This document shows, piece by piece, positions 8,240 through 15,812 of a DNA stretch of 64,000 nt. The stretch spans positions 1 through 64,000 of the forward strand of contig CALXGR010000006.1 in assembly GCA_944387885.1 (NCBI GenBank). Reading direction: 5' to 3'. Made by a program: the position numbers and the translations under genes. Positions within the stretch are counted from its first letter, which is position 1. Every line of letters starts with the position of its first letter. The notes beneath the pieces are model-generated. The model ran no database searches. It was not told the DNA's origin and was given only the letters and a program-made list of their open reading frames with translations. Source of the stretch: an uncultured Clostridia bacterium. GTDB lineage: Bacteria > Bacillota > Clostridia > Oscillospirales > Ruminococcaceae.

Positions 8240-9751
8240 TCACTCCAGCCGCTGGGGCACCAGCAGTTTGACCGGACTTTGTATCTCATCCTCTTCCAGG
8301 TTATTACAGGCCATCAACTGTGCCGGAGCCGCTCCAAAAGTTTTGGCAATCTGGAATACACTCTCTCCCGGCAAAGCGTAATAGATGGTAAGAGAGGGGC
8401 TATCCGGATCCTGCTGTTTGGGTTCTCCCTTTTCCAGGCTTACCAAAGCATTGCAAACAGGTGTATGGAACAAAATACCCGACACCTGAATTTTCAGCTC
8501 TGCTTCCAGCTTTCTGGCGGTGAGCATTCCGCTGGTCTGGATCACCTGGGCGCTGCCGGCCACCAGCCAATCTTCCGGTTTTCCCAACCAGCGGCCAGGG
8601 AGTGTATACCGGAAGGTCTGTTCCCTGCACTGAATCTCCTCTTGCTGGTTTTTGTAGAACCACCACAGTGTTCCCTGTCCTGCCATCTCGGTCATATCCT
8701 CAATGGCTTCCGGTTTCGGCGGATGGATCTGAGCCATGACGACCAGAAGCTGTGCGGCGGATTCCTCTTCCCATTCCAGGTCCAGGGTCAGCTCCTCAGA
8801 GAATTCCTTCTCCATCTGTTCCAGCCGCAGTTGGGTTTCTACACTTTGGGTTTCCCAGCCCGGGAAGAATGCATCAGAGAGAAGTACGCATTGTTTGGTA
8901 TGCCAGGCCCGCAATCCAACCATGGCGGTGACAGAGAGTCGAACACTTTTCTCCTCTCCTTCCTGCAAACTCCATCCCAAAGGTGTAGCCCAGCCCTGGC
9001 AAACGGTGTCCTCTTCCATGGCCTCCAGGTCCATGACCTGCCGCACCGGGAAAGAAAATTCCTGCTTCCGAAGTTCTTGGTTCTGTTCTCCCCGGTAATA
9101 GATTTCTCCCTGGACCATGGCTTTGATCAGCGCCTTGCCCTGCGCTTTCTTGATTTCCTTTACCGGAATGGAACCTCTGATTTCCATCACCGACTTGGGA
9201 ACCTCTTCCAGCATAATTTCTTCTTCGGCTGTAATCACCTTGTCCCCACAGGGCAGATAAGCCATGGTCTGGGTTCTGCACAGCTTTTGTTCTCCCTCTC
9301 CCTGGGCCAGTCCCGTAAGAATCTCTACCTCCTGGTAGACCGGACTTTCTACCGTCAGTTCATATCCGCCGCGCAGCTCCAGACGCCTGGGATGGGTTGC
9401 TCTGCAGTTGATGTACTCCGGCTCTCCCCAGATTTGAATCAATCCATCTTCCACGGTTCCCTGAGGAAGCTCTATAGTCCGGCTGAAGGAACATTTCTGT
9501 TCCACCTGACAGAGCTGGTTTTCCTCCTCAGACTGGTAGAAGATTTCACACCTGAGATATCCTTCCAGAATCAGCCGGCCTGCGGCTCCATGCTTTTGCA
9601 GAATTACCGGTTCCACCAGGGTCTTTGCCATCGTATGCGCCGGAGGCTGATGATGCGGGATCATCAGCTCTGCGTCCAGAGGGATTTCCACCCGGGCGCT
9701 CCACCTGGACTGATCCGAAAGGATCTTTTCCTGATACGCCTTTAACTCCAT
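8240..9751 (-). CDS. SipL-like spore coat protein: DUF3794/SPOCS repeats plus LysM
   Basis: A 503-residue protein starting at the ATG at 9751, which has GGAAAGGAGTG just upstream. Residues from about 30 to 440 contain repeated DUF3794 (SPOCS) segments with blocks such as FSRTIELPQGTVEDG and FSFPVRQVMDLEAMEED. The last 50 residues form a LysM domain (ALPGESVFQIAKTFGAAP, then NNLEEDEIQ and LLVPQ). SipL of Clostridioides difficile and SpoVID of Bacillus have this LysM-at-the-end plan and bind SpoIVA to encase the spore. Position between spoVM and spoIVA strongly supports that role. The length is close to SipL. There is no signal peptide, as expected for a mother-cell cytosolic protein. Confidence 0.88.
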   Translation of the reverse strand: MELKAYQEKILSDQSRWSARVEIPLDAELMIPHHQPPAHTMAKTLVEPVILQKHGAAGRLILEGYLRCEIFYQSEEENQLCQVEQKCSFSRTIELPQGTVEDGLIQIWGEPEYINCRATHPRRLELRGGYELTVESPVYQEVEILTGLAQGEGEQKLCRTQTMAYLPCGDKVITAEEEIMLEEVPKSVMEIRGSIPVKEIKKAQGKALIKAMVQGEIYYRGEQNQELRKQEFSFPVRQVMDLEAMEEDTVCQGWATPLGWSLQEGEEKSVRLSVTAMVGLRAWHTKQCVLLSDAFFPGWETQSVETQLRLEQMEKEFSEELTLDLEWEEESAAQLLVVMAQIHPPKPEAIEDMTEMAGQGTLWWFYKNQQEEIQCREQTFRYTLPGRWLGKPEDWLVAGSAQVIQTSGMLTARKLEAELKIQVSGILFHTPVCNALVSLEKGEPKQQDPDSPSLTIYYALPGESVFQIAKTFGAAPAQLMACNNLEEDEIQSPVKLLVPQRLE

Positions 9752-9798
9752 GGTTACACTCCTTTCCCAACGCTCTGGTTTATGTGTATTCCCTCCAA

Positions 9799-9840
9799 AG
9801 CAAAATAATGACGGCAGCCGAGAAGTTACGGCTGCCGTCA
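9799..9840 (-). terminator. Terminator behind spoVM
   Basis: Perfect 12-base arms TGACGGCAGCCG / CGGCTGCCGTCA (9809-9840) followed on the minus strand by TTATTTTG. It lies 5 bases beyond the spoVM stop codon, so spoVM has its own transcript end before the sipL-like gene. Confidence 0.85.
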
Positions 9841-9845
9841 CGGAA

Positions 9846-9917
9846 TCAATGGATCTTGAAAATCATTTTCAGAATCCCTGTCAAGTACTTGGGGCTTTTG
9901 ATTACGATCACCTGCAT
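9846..9917 (-). CDS. spoVM: Stage V sporulation protein M, 23-residue amphipathic peptide
   Basis: SpoVM is a tiny amphipathic helix that recognises the curvature of the forespore membrane and recruits SpoIVA. The 23-codon frame has an excellent ribosome binding site (GGGAGGAA, 9 bases before the ATG). The peptide reads MQVIVIKSPKYLTG then ILKMIFKIH. It keeps the IK-P-K-(F/Y)-L-G pattern and basic tail of Bacillus SpoVM, with the conserved proline at residue 9. Synteny agrees: in Bacillus spoVM follows prpC-prkC-rsgA-rpe-thiN, and here it follows the same run apart from rpe and one extra gene. The downstream neighbours are sipL-like and spoIVA. Too short for most gene finders; I am confident of it. 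Confidence 0.9.
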   Translation of the reverse strand: MQVIVIKSPKYLTGILKMIFKIH

Positions 9918-9982
9918 AAATAGGTTCCTCCCTTCTCGATTGCCTTTAAGCCAGTATAGGCCGCTTTTGCCGGGAAGGTTCC

Positions 9983-10021
9983 AAAAAAAGAGAGCCTTTT
10001 TTGAAAAAAGGCTCTCTTCTT
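9983..10021 (-). terminator. Terminator of the hypothetical gene at 10071
   Basis: AAAGAGAGCC...GGCTCTCTT hairpin with extended A/T pairs and a run of seven T on the minus strand. It ends the prpC-to-thiN transcript and separates it from spoVM. Confidence 0.8.
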
Positions 10022-10070
10022 TAGAAAACAAAACGCTGCAGCTTACAAAGGCAACAACACTTTTCAAGGG

Positions 10071-10574
10071 TTATTTCTCATTTTGCAGGTAGAGAACTTT
10101 AGGCTCTTCCTGTGCGATAACATCTACAATGTGATTCTGGGTATATATGCCGTAATGCTTCCATGGTCCCGGGTAAAAGGAGCCATTATCCAAACGACAG
10201 GCATCGGTTGCCGATGAAAGATAATCAAGGAAACTGGATTTATTAAATTCCAGCAGATATACTCCCCTTCTTTTTTCCGAATCATCATAAGAAGTATAGG
10301 ACTCATTCCTGACCTGGTAAATAATATAATTTTCAAATATGATGGCAAACTTCTCCGAACAATCTGGAATGATTGGTTTGCACTGAGAAAGAATCTCTTC
10401 CAGGGGCGAATTCCCACAGGAATCATCTGCTCCAGTATTTTCCCCCATAGCGGCACTCAAAATCACAAGGTGGAGCTCATTTTCCAGTTCTTCCTTTAGT
10501 TCCTTCAGAAATGGCGCCTGGTGGGTCTTTGCCAGAATATCATCTGCTTGTGCAAAGGTGAGAGCAGTTTGCAT
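10071..10574 (-). CDS. Hypothetical protein downstream of thiN
   Basis: A 167-residue soluble protein that I do not recognise. It has no signal peptide and no membrane segment. The N-terminal 50 residues are helical and charged (LKELKEELENELHLV); the rest looks alpha/beta with many aromatic residues (SYTSYDD, FYPGPWKHYGIYTQN). AGGA lies 8 bases before the ATG. It sits 17 bases behind thiN on the same strand and is followed by a terminator, so it is the last gene of the prpC-prkC-rsgA-thiN operon. Base composition is somewhat more AT-rich than its neighbours, which may indicate a later arrival. No function is proposed. Confidence 0.75.
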   Translation of the reverse strand: MQTALTFAQADDILAKTHQAPFLKELKEELENELHLVILSAAMGENTGADDSCGNSPLEEILSQCKPIIPDCSEKFAIIFENYIIYQVRNESYTSYDDSEKRRGVYLLEFNKSSFLDYLSSATDACRLDNGSFYPGPWKHYGIYTQNHIVDVIAQEEPKVLYLQNEK

Positions 10575-10591
10575 CTGATTTTCCTGCCTTC

Positions 10592-11236
10592 TTAATCGGT
10601 ATTGGTAAGGATAACGGCTCCCCCGCCTTTATGGCAGCGGAGCATCACTCTTTCTGCGGCAAACTCATTGCTTACTCCCAGAGGATAGTCGGAGGTAAGC
10701 CGGGCATTTTCCAAAGGATAGTAGGCACCCTGAATATCCACTCCTGTCATTTCTCCCTCCAAAGGCAGCACAGAGAGGTACTTCCAGTTTTCCCGGGAGA
10801 GAACCAGATCCTTGCCTGGAATCAGAAAATGAATCCTTGATTCCTCATTGGCCAAGATGGCAGAAACGCCCTGCTTTTCCAACCAAAGACCGGTAGCCAG
10901 ATTGGCCAGTGTGTGTTCCAGCCTGGTTCCACCCAAACCGCCCAGAATAATAACCTTTTCCGCTTTCCGTTCCAAAGCCAGCCGGGCTGCATACTGGGTA
11001 TCCGTATCGTCCTTTTCATGAGGAAGGATCACCAGGTTCTTCTCCTGGGGCTGAGGAGCACTGTCAAAGTCTCCTACCACCAGGTCCGGAATAAGCTCCA
11101 GTCTTTGAGCGTTTCGGTAGCCGGCATCGCAGGCTATCAGGTACGCTCCCTGGGGGATATACGCCTTCATCTTCTCCGATACCGGGCAGGCGGAGAGAAT
11201 AACCACTGTGTTTTTGTTATCTCCGTTCCCACTCAT
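10592..11236 (-). CDS. thiN: Thiamine pyrophosphokinase
   Basis: Transfers pyrophosphate from ATP to thiamine to give thiamine diphosphate. The 214-residue protein has the family blocks ACDAGYRNA, PDLVVGDFDS, KDDTDTQYA and GGTRLEHTLANL. These correspond to the N-terminal catalytic alpha/beta domain and its nucleotide-binding loops, followed by the C-terminal beta domain. It overlaps the end of rsgA by 20 bases. In Bacillus the epimerase gene rpe lies between these two genes, and here it is missing. No riboswitch is visible because the gene is internal to an operon. Confidence 0.93.
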   Translation of the reverse strand: MSGNGDNKNTVVILSACPVSEKMKAYIPQGAYLIACDAGYRNAQRLELIPDLVVGDFDSAPQPQEKNLVILPHEKDDTDTQYAARLALERKAEKVIILGGLGGTRLEHTLANLATGLWLEKQGVSAILANEESRIHFLIPGKDLVLSRENWKYLSVLPLEGEMTGVDIQGAYYPLENARLTSDYPLGVSNEFAAERVMLRCHKGGGAVILTNTD

Positions 11237-12080
11237 TGACCTTGCTGGCCTCCTCGTACATGGTAAGATAGCTTTCGTACCGGCTGGGAGCTATAATACC
11301 TTCCTCCACTGCCTGACGTACCAGACAGCCCAGCTCTTTCCGATGGGAGCATCCGGTAAACTTGCACTTTCCAAAATAGGGTTCAAACTCGGTGAAGCAA
11401 TGCTGCAATTCTTCCTTGTCGATATACCCTACCCGCTCCAGATCCAGACTGGCAAATCCGGGAGTATCGGCAATTCGGCCTTCGCAGGCCTCGAAAATTT
11501 CTACTTCCCGGGTAGTGTGGCGGCCCCGGCCCAGTTTCAGACTGATGTCACCTGTCTCCCGTTCCAGCTGGGGAACCAGATGATTGATAAGGGTAGATTT
11601 TCCCACCCCCGAATTTCCGCTGAATGCTGCCAGCCGGCCTTTGATCCAGGAACGCACTTCTTCAAGGCCTTCTCCCGTTTCATAATCCAGGCGAACCACC
11701 GGGACCTGAGTCTTTTCATAAATCTGTGCCAGCTTTTCTCCGCTGGACAGGTCCTCTTTGGTAATGACCAGCACCGGCTGGACCTGCTTGGATACAGCCA
11801 AAGCGATCATCCGGTCCAGCACCAGTGTGCTGGGCGCCGGCTGAACGGTACTGGCCACCAGGAAGAGAACTTCCAGGTTGGCAATAGGCGGGCGGATAAA
11901 ATGATTTTTTCGTTCCCGGATGGAGGCGATGGTATGGTTCTCATCTATCTCCACCCAGTCCCCGGCCACAGGGCTGAGGCCGCGTTTCCGGAAAATTCCT
12001 TTGGCCTTGCATTCCACAAGACCCTCGGCGGTTTTAACATAATAGAACCCACCGATTCCCTTTGTGATATATCCCTGCAT
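11217..12080 (-). CDS. rsgA: Ribosome small-subunit-dependent GTPase A
   Basis: A circularly permuted GTPase that acts in late 30S subunit assembly. From the ATG at 12080 the protein is 287 residues. The order is an N-terminal OB fold (GGFYYVKT...), the permuted G domain with G4 TKED, then G1 GNSGVGKST, then G3 DTPG, and a C-terminal zinc motif KCKFTGCSH...GC. An upstream ATG at 12116 would overlap prkC and lacks a ribosome binding site. The kinase PrkC encoded just upstream phosphorylates RsgA (CpgA) in Bacillus, so the neighbours are functionally linked there. Confidence 0.95.
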   Translation of the reverse strand: MQGYITKGIGGFYYVKTAEGLVECKAKGIFRKRGLSPVAGDWVEIDENHTIASIRERKNHFIRPPIANLEVLFLVASTVQPAPSTLVLDRMIALAVSKQVQPVLVITKEDLSSGEKLAQIYEKTQVPVVRLDYETGEGLEEVRSWIKGRLAAFSGNSGVGKSTLINHLVPQLERETGDISLKLGRGRHTTREVEIFEACEGRIADTPGFASLDLERVGYIDKEELQHCFTEFEPYFGKCKFTGCSHRKELGCLVRQAVEEGIIAPSRYESYLTMYEEASKVNEWERR

Positions 12081-12082
12081 TC

Positions 12083-14017
12083 TTACCACACAATGGCGGA
12101 ACCGCAGTTCTTGCACCGGAAGGTATCGCCAAACTCCTCCCAGAGCTGACGGCCACAGACCTGGCAGACCACATAGGTATCTCCTCTTGTGAAGGTAATG
12201 CCCTCAGCCAAATCATGTCTGTCCGCATTAGGATCTACCGGCAGTTCCCCGGTAGAGACCTGTAAGGTAACACGGCTCAGGACCTTTACTTTGGAGCCTG
12301 CTTCAATAGACTGACTGATTACAGTGTCCTTGGGGTCAGTGGAAGGAACTTCTTCAATGACAGGAACAAGTCCTGCATCACTGATCAGGCTCTTAGCCTC
12401 TTTCAATTCCAGTCCTTCTACATAAGGAACTTCCCGTTCCAGTTCCACCTGAGCCTGGGCCACATACAGGGTAACTGCAGTGTTGGCCTCTACAGAGGTG
12501 CCTGCGGCAGGGTCAGTGTTGAAAACAGTGCCTGCTGCAACGCTGTCATTCATCTGATAATATACCCGGACAGCCAGGTTATTCTCCTTGAGAACCTCCT
12601 GTGCATCGGAGGAATCCCAGTTAATAAGGTTGGGCACTTCCACCCACTGAGTTCCCAGGCTCACGGTCAGGGTTACAGTCTGTCCTTCCTTGACGGTGCG
12701 TCCGGCACGGGGGCTCTGCATGTAAATCACACCGGCCTCGTAGTTGCTGTTGTATACTTCCTCATATACAATATTCAGCTTGTTATAGCCTTCCACTTCC
12801 TGGGCCTGTGCAGCAGTAAGCCCCACAAAATCCCCTACAATCATATCTTCCCGCATACTGAAAAGCGGGTTTGTGGAAGTAGCAAAAATGCAGAAGCACA
12901 GCACAAATGCTGCCACTGCAAATGCCAGGGTCATTCCTGCAAATACAGGAAGAAAATCTTTATTCTTGTTTTTCTGTTTGAATCTGGATGCCATCTCGTT
13001 CACCAACTTTTTTGTTTGAATTCCTGCCGTGGTAAGTCCAGGAACCTGTTTTGTTGCGCTGTGCTGAGTCTGAGGCTGCCTGCGGGCGCCCTGCTCATTC
13101 AGACTTCGGGACTGTTTCTTTTCTTCCGGTTCTGCTGTCCTCCCAGAGGCGGCCGCAGGCTCCACCGGTGCGAACTGGATATTGATATTTCTTTTGAATG
13201 CGTCCAAGTCATCCAGCATAGCACGAGCAGTCGGATACCGATCTTCCGGCTGCTTGGCCATGGCCCGCTCGGTGATCTGCTGCAGTCCCAGAGGTACCCC
13301 GGGAGCCACTTTATTCAGAGGAACGGCCTGATCGGAAATCTGCATGATTGCAATGGACACTGCACTGTCCGATTGGAAAGGCAGCCGTCCGCTGAGCATC
13401 TCATACATCATGATACCCACGGAGTAAATATCCGCAGTGGCTCCGGTGACATCGCCTTTGGCCTGCTCCGGGCTGATATAGTGAACAGAGCCAATGGCCT
13501 TATCACTGATGGTATGGCTCTGGGAGCGGGAGAACCGTGCAATGCCAAAGTCCATCATCTTAATATTTCCATCCGCCAGAAGCATTATGTTCTGGGGCTT
13601 TACATCCCGATGAACAATTCCCTTGGAATGGGCATGTTCCAGAGCAGACAAGACCTTGGAGATGAAATGAACTACCTCTTTCCAGGTGAGAGGTCCCCCA
13701 CGCTGATTGAGATACTCCTTCAAAGTGATTCCATCAATATACTCCATTACAATGTAGGGTCTGCCCTCATAGGTGGACACATCCCACACCTTGACAATAT
13801 TAGGATGATTGAGGATAGAAATAGCCTTGGACTCGTTCTTGAACCGGCGCACCAGTTCATCATTGGCCATGCAGTCCTCTTTCAGCATCTTTACTGCTAC
13901 CGTTTTACCGGAACGGGTATCGGTGGCCTTATATACATTGGCCATACCACCCACCCCAATGAGGGTGTCTATCTGGTACTGTTCGTCCAGCAATACTCCA
14001 ATGAGATTTTTATCCAT
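12083..14017 (-). CDS. prkC: PASTA-domain Ser/Thr protein kinase PrkC
   Basis: A membrane Hanks-type kinase that senses muropeptides and controls growth and germination in related bacteria. The 644 residues run: kinase domain about 10-275 (GVGGMANVYKA, catalytic loop HRDVKPQN, DFGIAR); a linker; a membrane helix about 357-383 (FAGMTLAFAVAAFVLCFCIF); and three PASTA repeats about 395-600. After the last PASTA, about 45 residues end in CQVCG...CKNCG, a zinc-ribbon-like tail. That tail would lie outside the cell and is not part of the usual kinase plan. GGAGGAAATTT precedes the ATG. It overlaps prpC by 8 bases, so kinase and phosphatase are coupled. Confidence 0.96.
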   Translation of the reverse strand: MDKNLIGVLLDEQYQIDTLIGVGGMANVYKATDTRSGKTVAVKMLKEDCMANDELVRRFKNESKAISILNHPNIVKVWDVSTYEGRPYIVMEYIDGITLKEYLNQRGGPLTWKEVVHFISKVLSALEHAHSKGIVHRDVKPQNIMLLADGNIKMMDFGIARFSRSQSHTISDKAIGSVHYISPEQAKGDVTGATADIYSVGIMMYEMLSGRLPFQSDSAVSIAIMQISDQAVPLNKVAPGVPLGLQQITERAMAKQPEDRYPTARAMLDDLDAFKRNINIQFAPVEPAAASGRTAEPEEKKQSRSLNEQGARRQPQTQHSATKQVPGLTTAGIQTKKLVNEMASRFKQKNKNKDFLPVFAGMTLAFAVAAFVLCFCIFATSTNPLFSMREDMIVGDFVGLTAAQAQEVEGYNKLNIVYEEVYNSNYEAGVIYMQSPRAGRTVKEGQTVTLTVSLGTQWVEVPNLINWDSSDAQEVLKENNLAVRVYYQMNDSVAAGTVFNTDPAAGTSVEANTAVTLYVAQAQVELEREVPYVEGLELKEAKSLISDAGLVPVIEEVPSTDPKDTVISQSIEAGSKVKVLSRVTLQVSTGELPVDPNADRHDLAEGITFTRGDTYVVCQVCGRQLWEEFGDTFRCKNCGSAIVW

Positions 14018-14762
14018 AAATTTCCTCCGTTGGCTCTGCGCCCATTAGAAGTACCGTAATGTTATCCTGCCCCCCATTATTGAGAGCATGACAGATGAGG
14101 CTGTCTGCCGCATCGAAGAAATGCTCCTGGATCAGCACATCTGCCATCTCCTCATCCTTGACCATATTACACAGTCCGTCGGTACAGAGAAGAAGGATAT
14201 CCCCATCCAGCAACTCAGATCTAGTATAATCCGGCTGGAGATGAATGTCCACCCCCAGAGCCTTGGTGATCAGGTTCTTCTGGGGATGATTGGCAGCCTG
14301 CTCCTGCTTGAGCTGACCGCTGTCCACCAGTTCCTGAACCATGGAATGATCGTGGGTAAGCTGAATCAGTTTTCCGTCCCGGAACAGATATCCCCGGGAA
14401 TCTCCTGCATGGACGATATGAACCATCCGTCCGATGACACAGGCACAGACCATGGTAGTTCCCATGCCGGTAAGCTGCTTATCCTCATAGGTACGGCGGA
14501 AAATGGCATTGTTAGCCTCCTCCACCCCAATGGTCAGCACTCTTTGAGGGCTGCGCCCTTCTTTGAGCAGGGGGTAATTTTTTTCCATATACTGGTTCAT
14601 GGTATCCACGGCGATCTGGGCGGCCAACTTACCCCCCTGTACGCCTCCCATACCATCGCAGACGATTCCCCAGCAACACCCGTCTGCCGTATCCTGAGCC
14701 AACAGACAGTCCTGATTCTCACTGCGATAACGACCGATATCGGTCTTACCAGACAATTTCAT
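14010..14762 (-). CDS. prpC: PP2C-type Ser/Thr protein phosphatase, partner of PrkC
   Basis: A metal-dependent phosphatase that reverses PrkC phosphorylation. From the ATG at 14762 the protein is 250 residues. Metal-binding motifs of the PPM family are visible: RSENQD (about residues 12-17), VCDGMGG (about 35), HAGDSRGY (about 115), CTDGL (about 190) and the closing GGQDN. The start forms an ATGA overlap with the stop of rlmN, and the stop overlaps prkC, giving tight translational coupling. The longer frame upstream lies inside rlmN and is not needed. The protein is cytosolic and acts on the intracellular kinase domain and its substrates. Confidence 0.95.
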   Translation of the reverse strand: MKLSGKTDIGRYRSENQDCLLAQDTADGCCWGIVCDGMGGVQGGKLAAQIAVDTMNQYMEKNYPLLKEGRSPQRVLTIGVEEANNAIFRRTYEDKQLTGMGTTMVCACVIGRMVHIVHAGDSRGYLFRDGKLIQLTHDHSMVQELVDSGQLKQEQAANHPQKNLITKALGVDIHLQPDYTRSELLDGDILLLCTDGLCNMVKDEEMADVLIQEHFFDAADSLICHALNNGGQDNITVLLMGAEPTEEIYG

Positions 14763-15808
14763 TCTGTCACCTCTTTCCGGGAATTGATCTCCTCCCGCCG
14801 CAGCTGTCCGCATGCGGCGCTGATATCACTGCCCAGCCTGCGCCGGATGGTAGCATTTACCCCCAGCTTTTCCAGGTCGGCCTGAAAGCGTTTGACATTA
14901 TCAGTATCGGTGGCGGAATAAGGGCTTCCGTCCACCGGATTAATGGGGATCAGGTTTACATGAGCGCCCATTCCCTGAATCAGCTTTGCCAATTCCCGGG
15001 CAGTGGCCGGGCTGTCATTGACCCCCCGCACCATGGAATATTCAAAACTGATCCGCCGCCCGGTAATCTTTTGGTACTGGCGGCAGGCGGCGATCAGTTC
15101 CTCCACAGGGTAGGCATCGTTCACCGGCATCATGCTGCTTCGCATAGAATTATTGGGCGCATGGAGGGAAATGGAAAGGGTGATCTGCAGTTTTTCCTGT
15201 GCCAGGCGAAGGATCATGGGCACCAGTCCGCAGGTGGAAAGGCTGATATTCCGCATTCCTATATTTACCCCTTCAGGGTGAGATATAAGCCGAAGGAACT
15301 TAAGAACCTCATCATAGTTATCCAGGGGTTCACCAATTCCCATCAGCACAATATGGCTGACCCGTTCCCCGCTGTCTCGCTGGGCCGTGTAGATTTCAGC
15401 GGCAATTTCCCCTGCTTCCAGGTTCCGCACCCGTCCCGCTTGGGTAGAAGCACAGAAGCGACACCCCATCCGGCAGCCCACCTGGGTGGAAACACAGACG
15501 GTATTCCCGTAATGATACCGCATCAGAACGGTCTCTATACAGTTTCCGTCAGCCAGCTCCAAGAGGTACTTTACCGTACCGTCTTTGGAAACCTGTTTGC
15601 GCCTTACTGCTGGGGCTGCAATATACCAGCCTTCCTCCAGCCGGGCCAGCAGGGCTTTGGGCTGATCGGTCATCTGGGAAAATTCTGTCACCAGCTTCTG
15701 ATGAAGCCAGTGAAAAATCTGTTTTGCCCGGAATCCCGGCTGTCCCAGCTCCTTCATGAGCCCGGTCAGCTGTTCCAGGTCCAGGGATGAAATACAGCGT
15801 TTTTCCAT
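14759..15808 (-). CDS. rlmN: Dual-specificity RNA methyltransferase RlmN
   Basis: A radical-SAM enzyme that methylates C2 of A2503 in 23S rRNA and of A37 in some tRNAs. The 349 residues include the cluster motif CRMGCRFC (a CxxxCxxC pattern) near residue 115. The second essential cysteine lies near the C-terminus in ISAACGQL. Other family blocks are MGIGEPLDNYD and ISLHAPNNSMRSSMMPVN. It lies 4 bases behind rsmB and overlaps prpC in the order usual for Bacillota, so it is part of the fmt-rsmB-rlmN-prpC translation and signalling operon. Confidence 0.97.
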   Translation of the reverse strand: MEKRCISSLDLEQLTGLMKELGQPGFRAKQIFHWLHQKLVTEFSQMTDQPKALLARLEEGWYIAAPAVRRKQVSKDGTVKYLLELADGNCIETVLMRYHYGNTVCVSTQVGCRMGCRFCASTQAGRVRNLEAGEIAAEIYTAQRDSGERVSHIVLMGIGEPLDNYDEVLKFLRLISHPEGVNIGMRNISLSTCGLVPMILRLAQEKLQITLSISLHAPNNSMRSSMMPVNDAYPVEELIAACRQYQKITGRRISFEYSMVRGVNDSPATARELAKLIQGMGAHVNLIPINPVDGSPYSATDTDNVKRFQADLEKLGVNATIRRRLGSDISAACGQLRREEINSRKEVTE

Positions 15809-15812
15809 GGGT

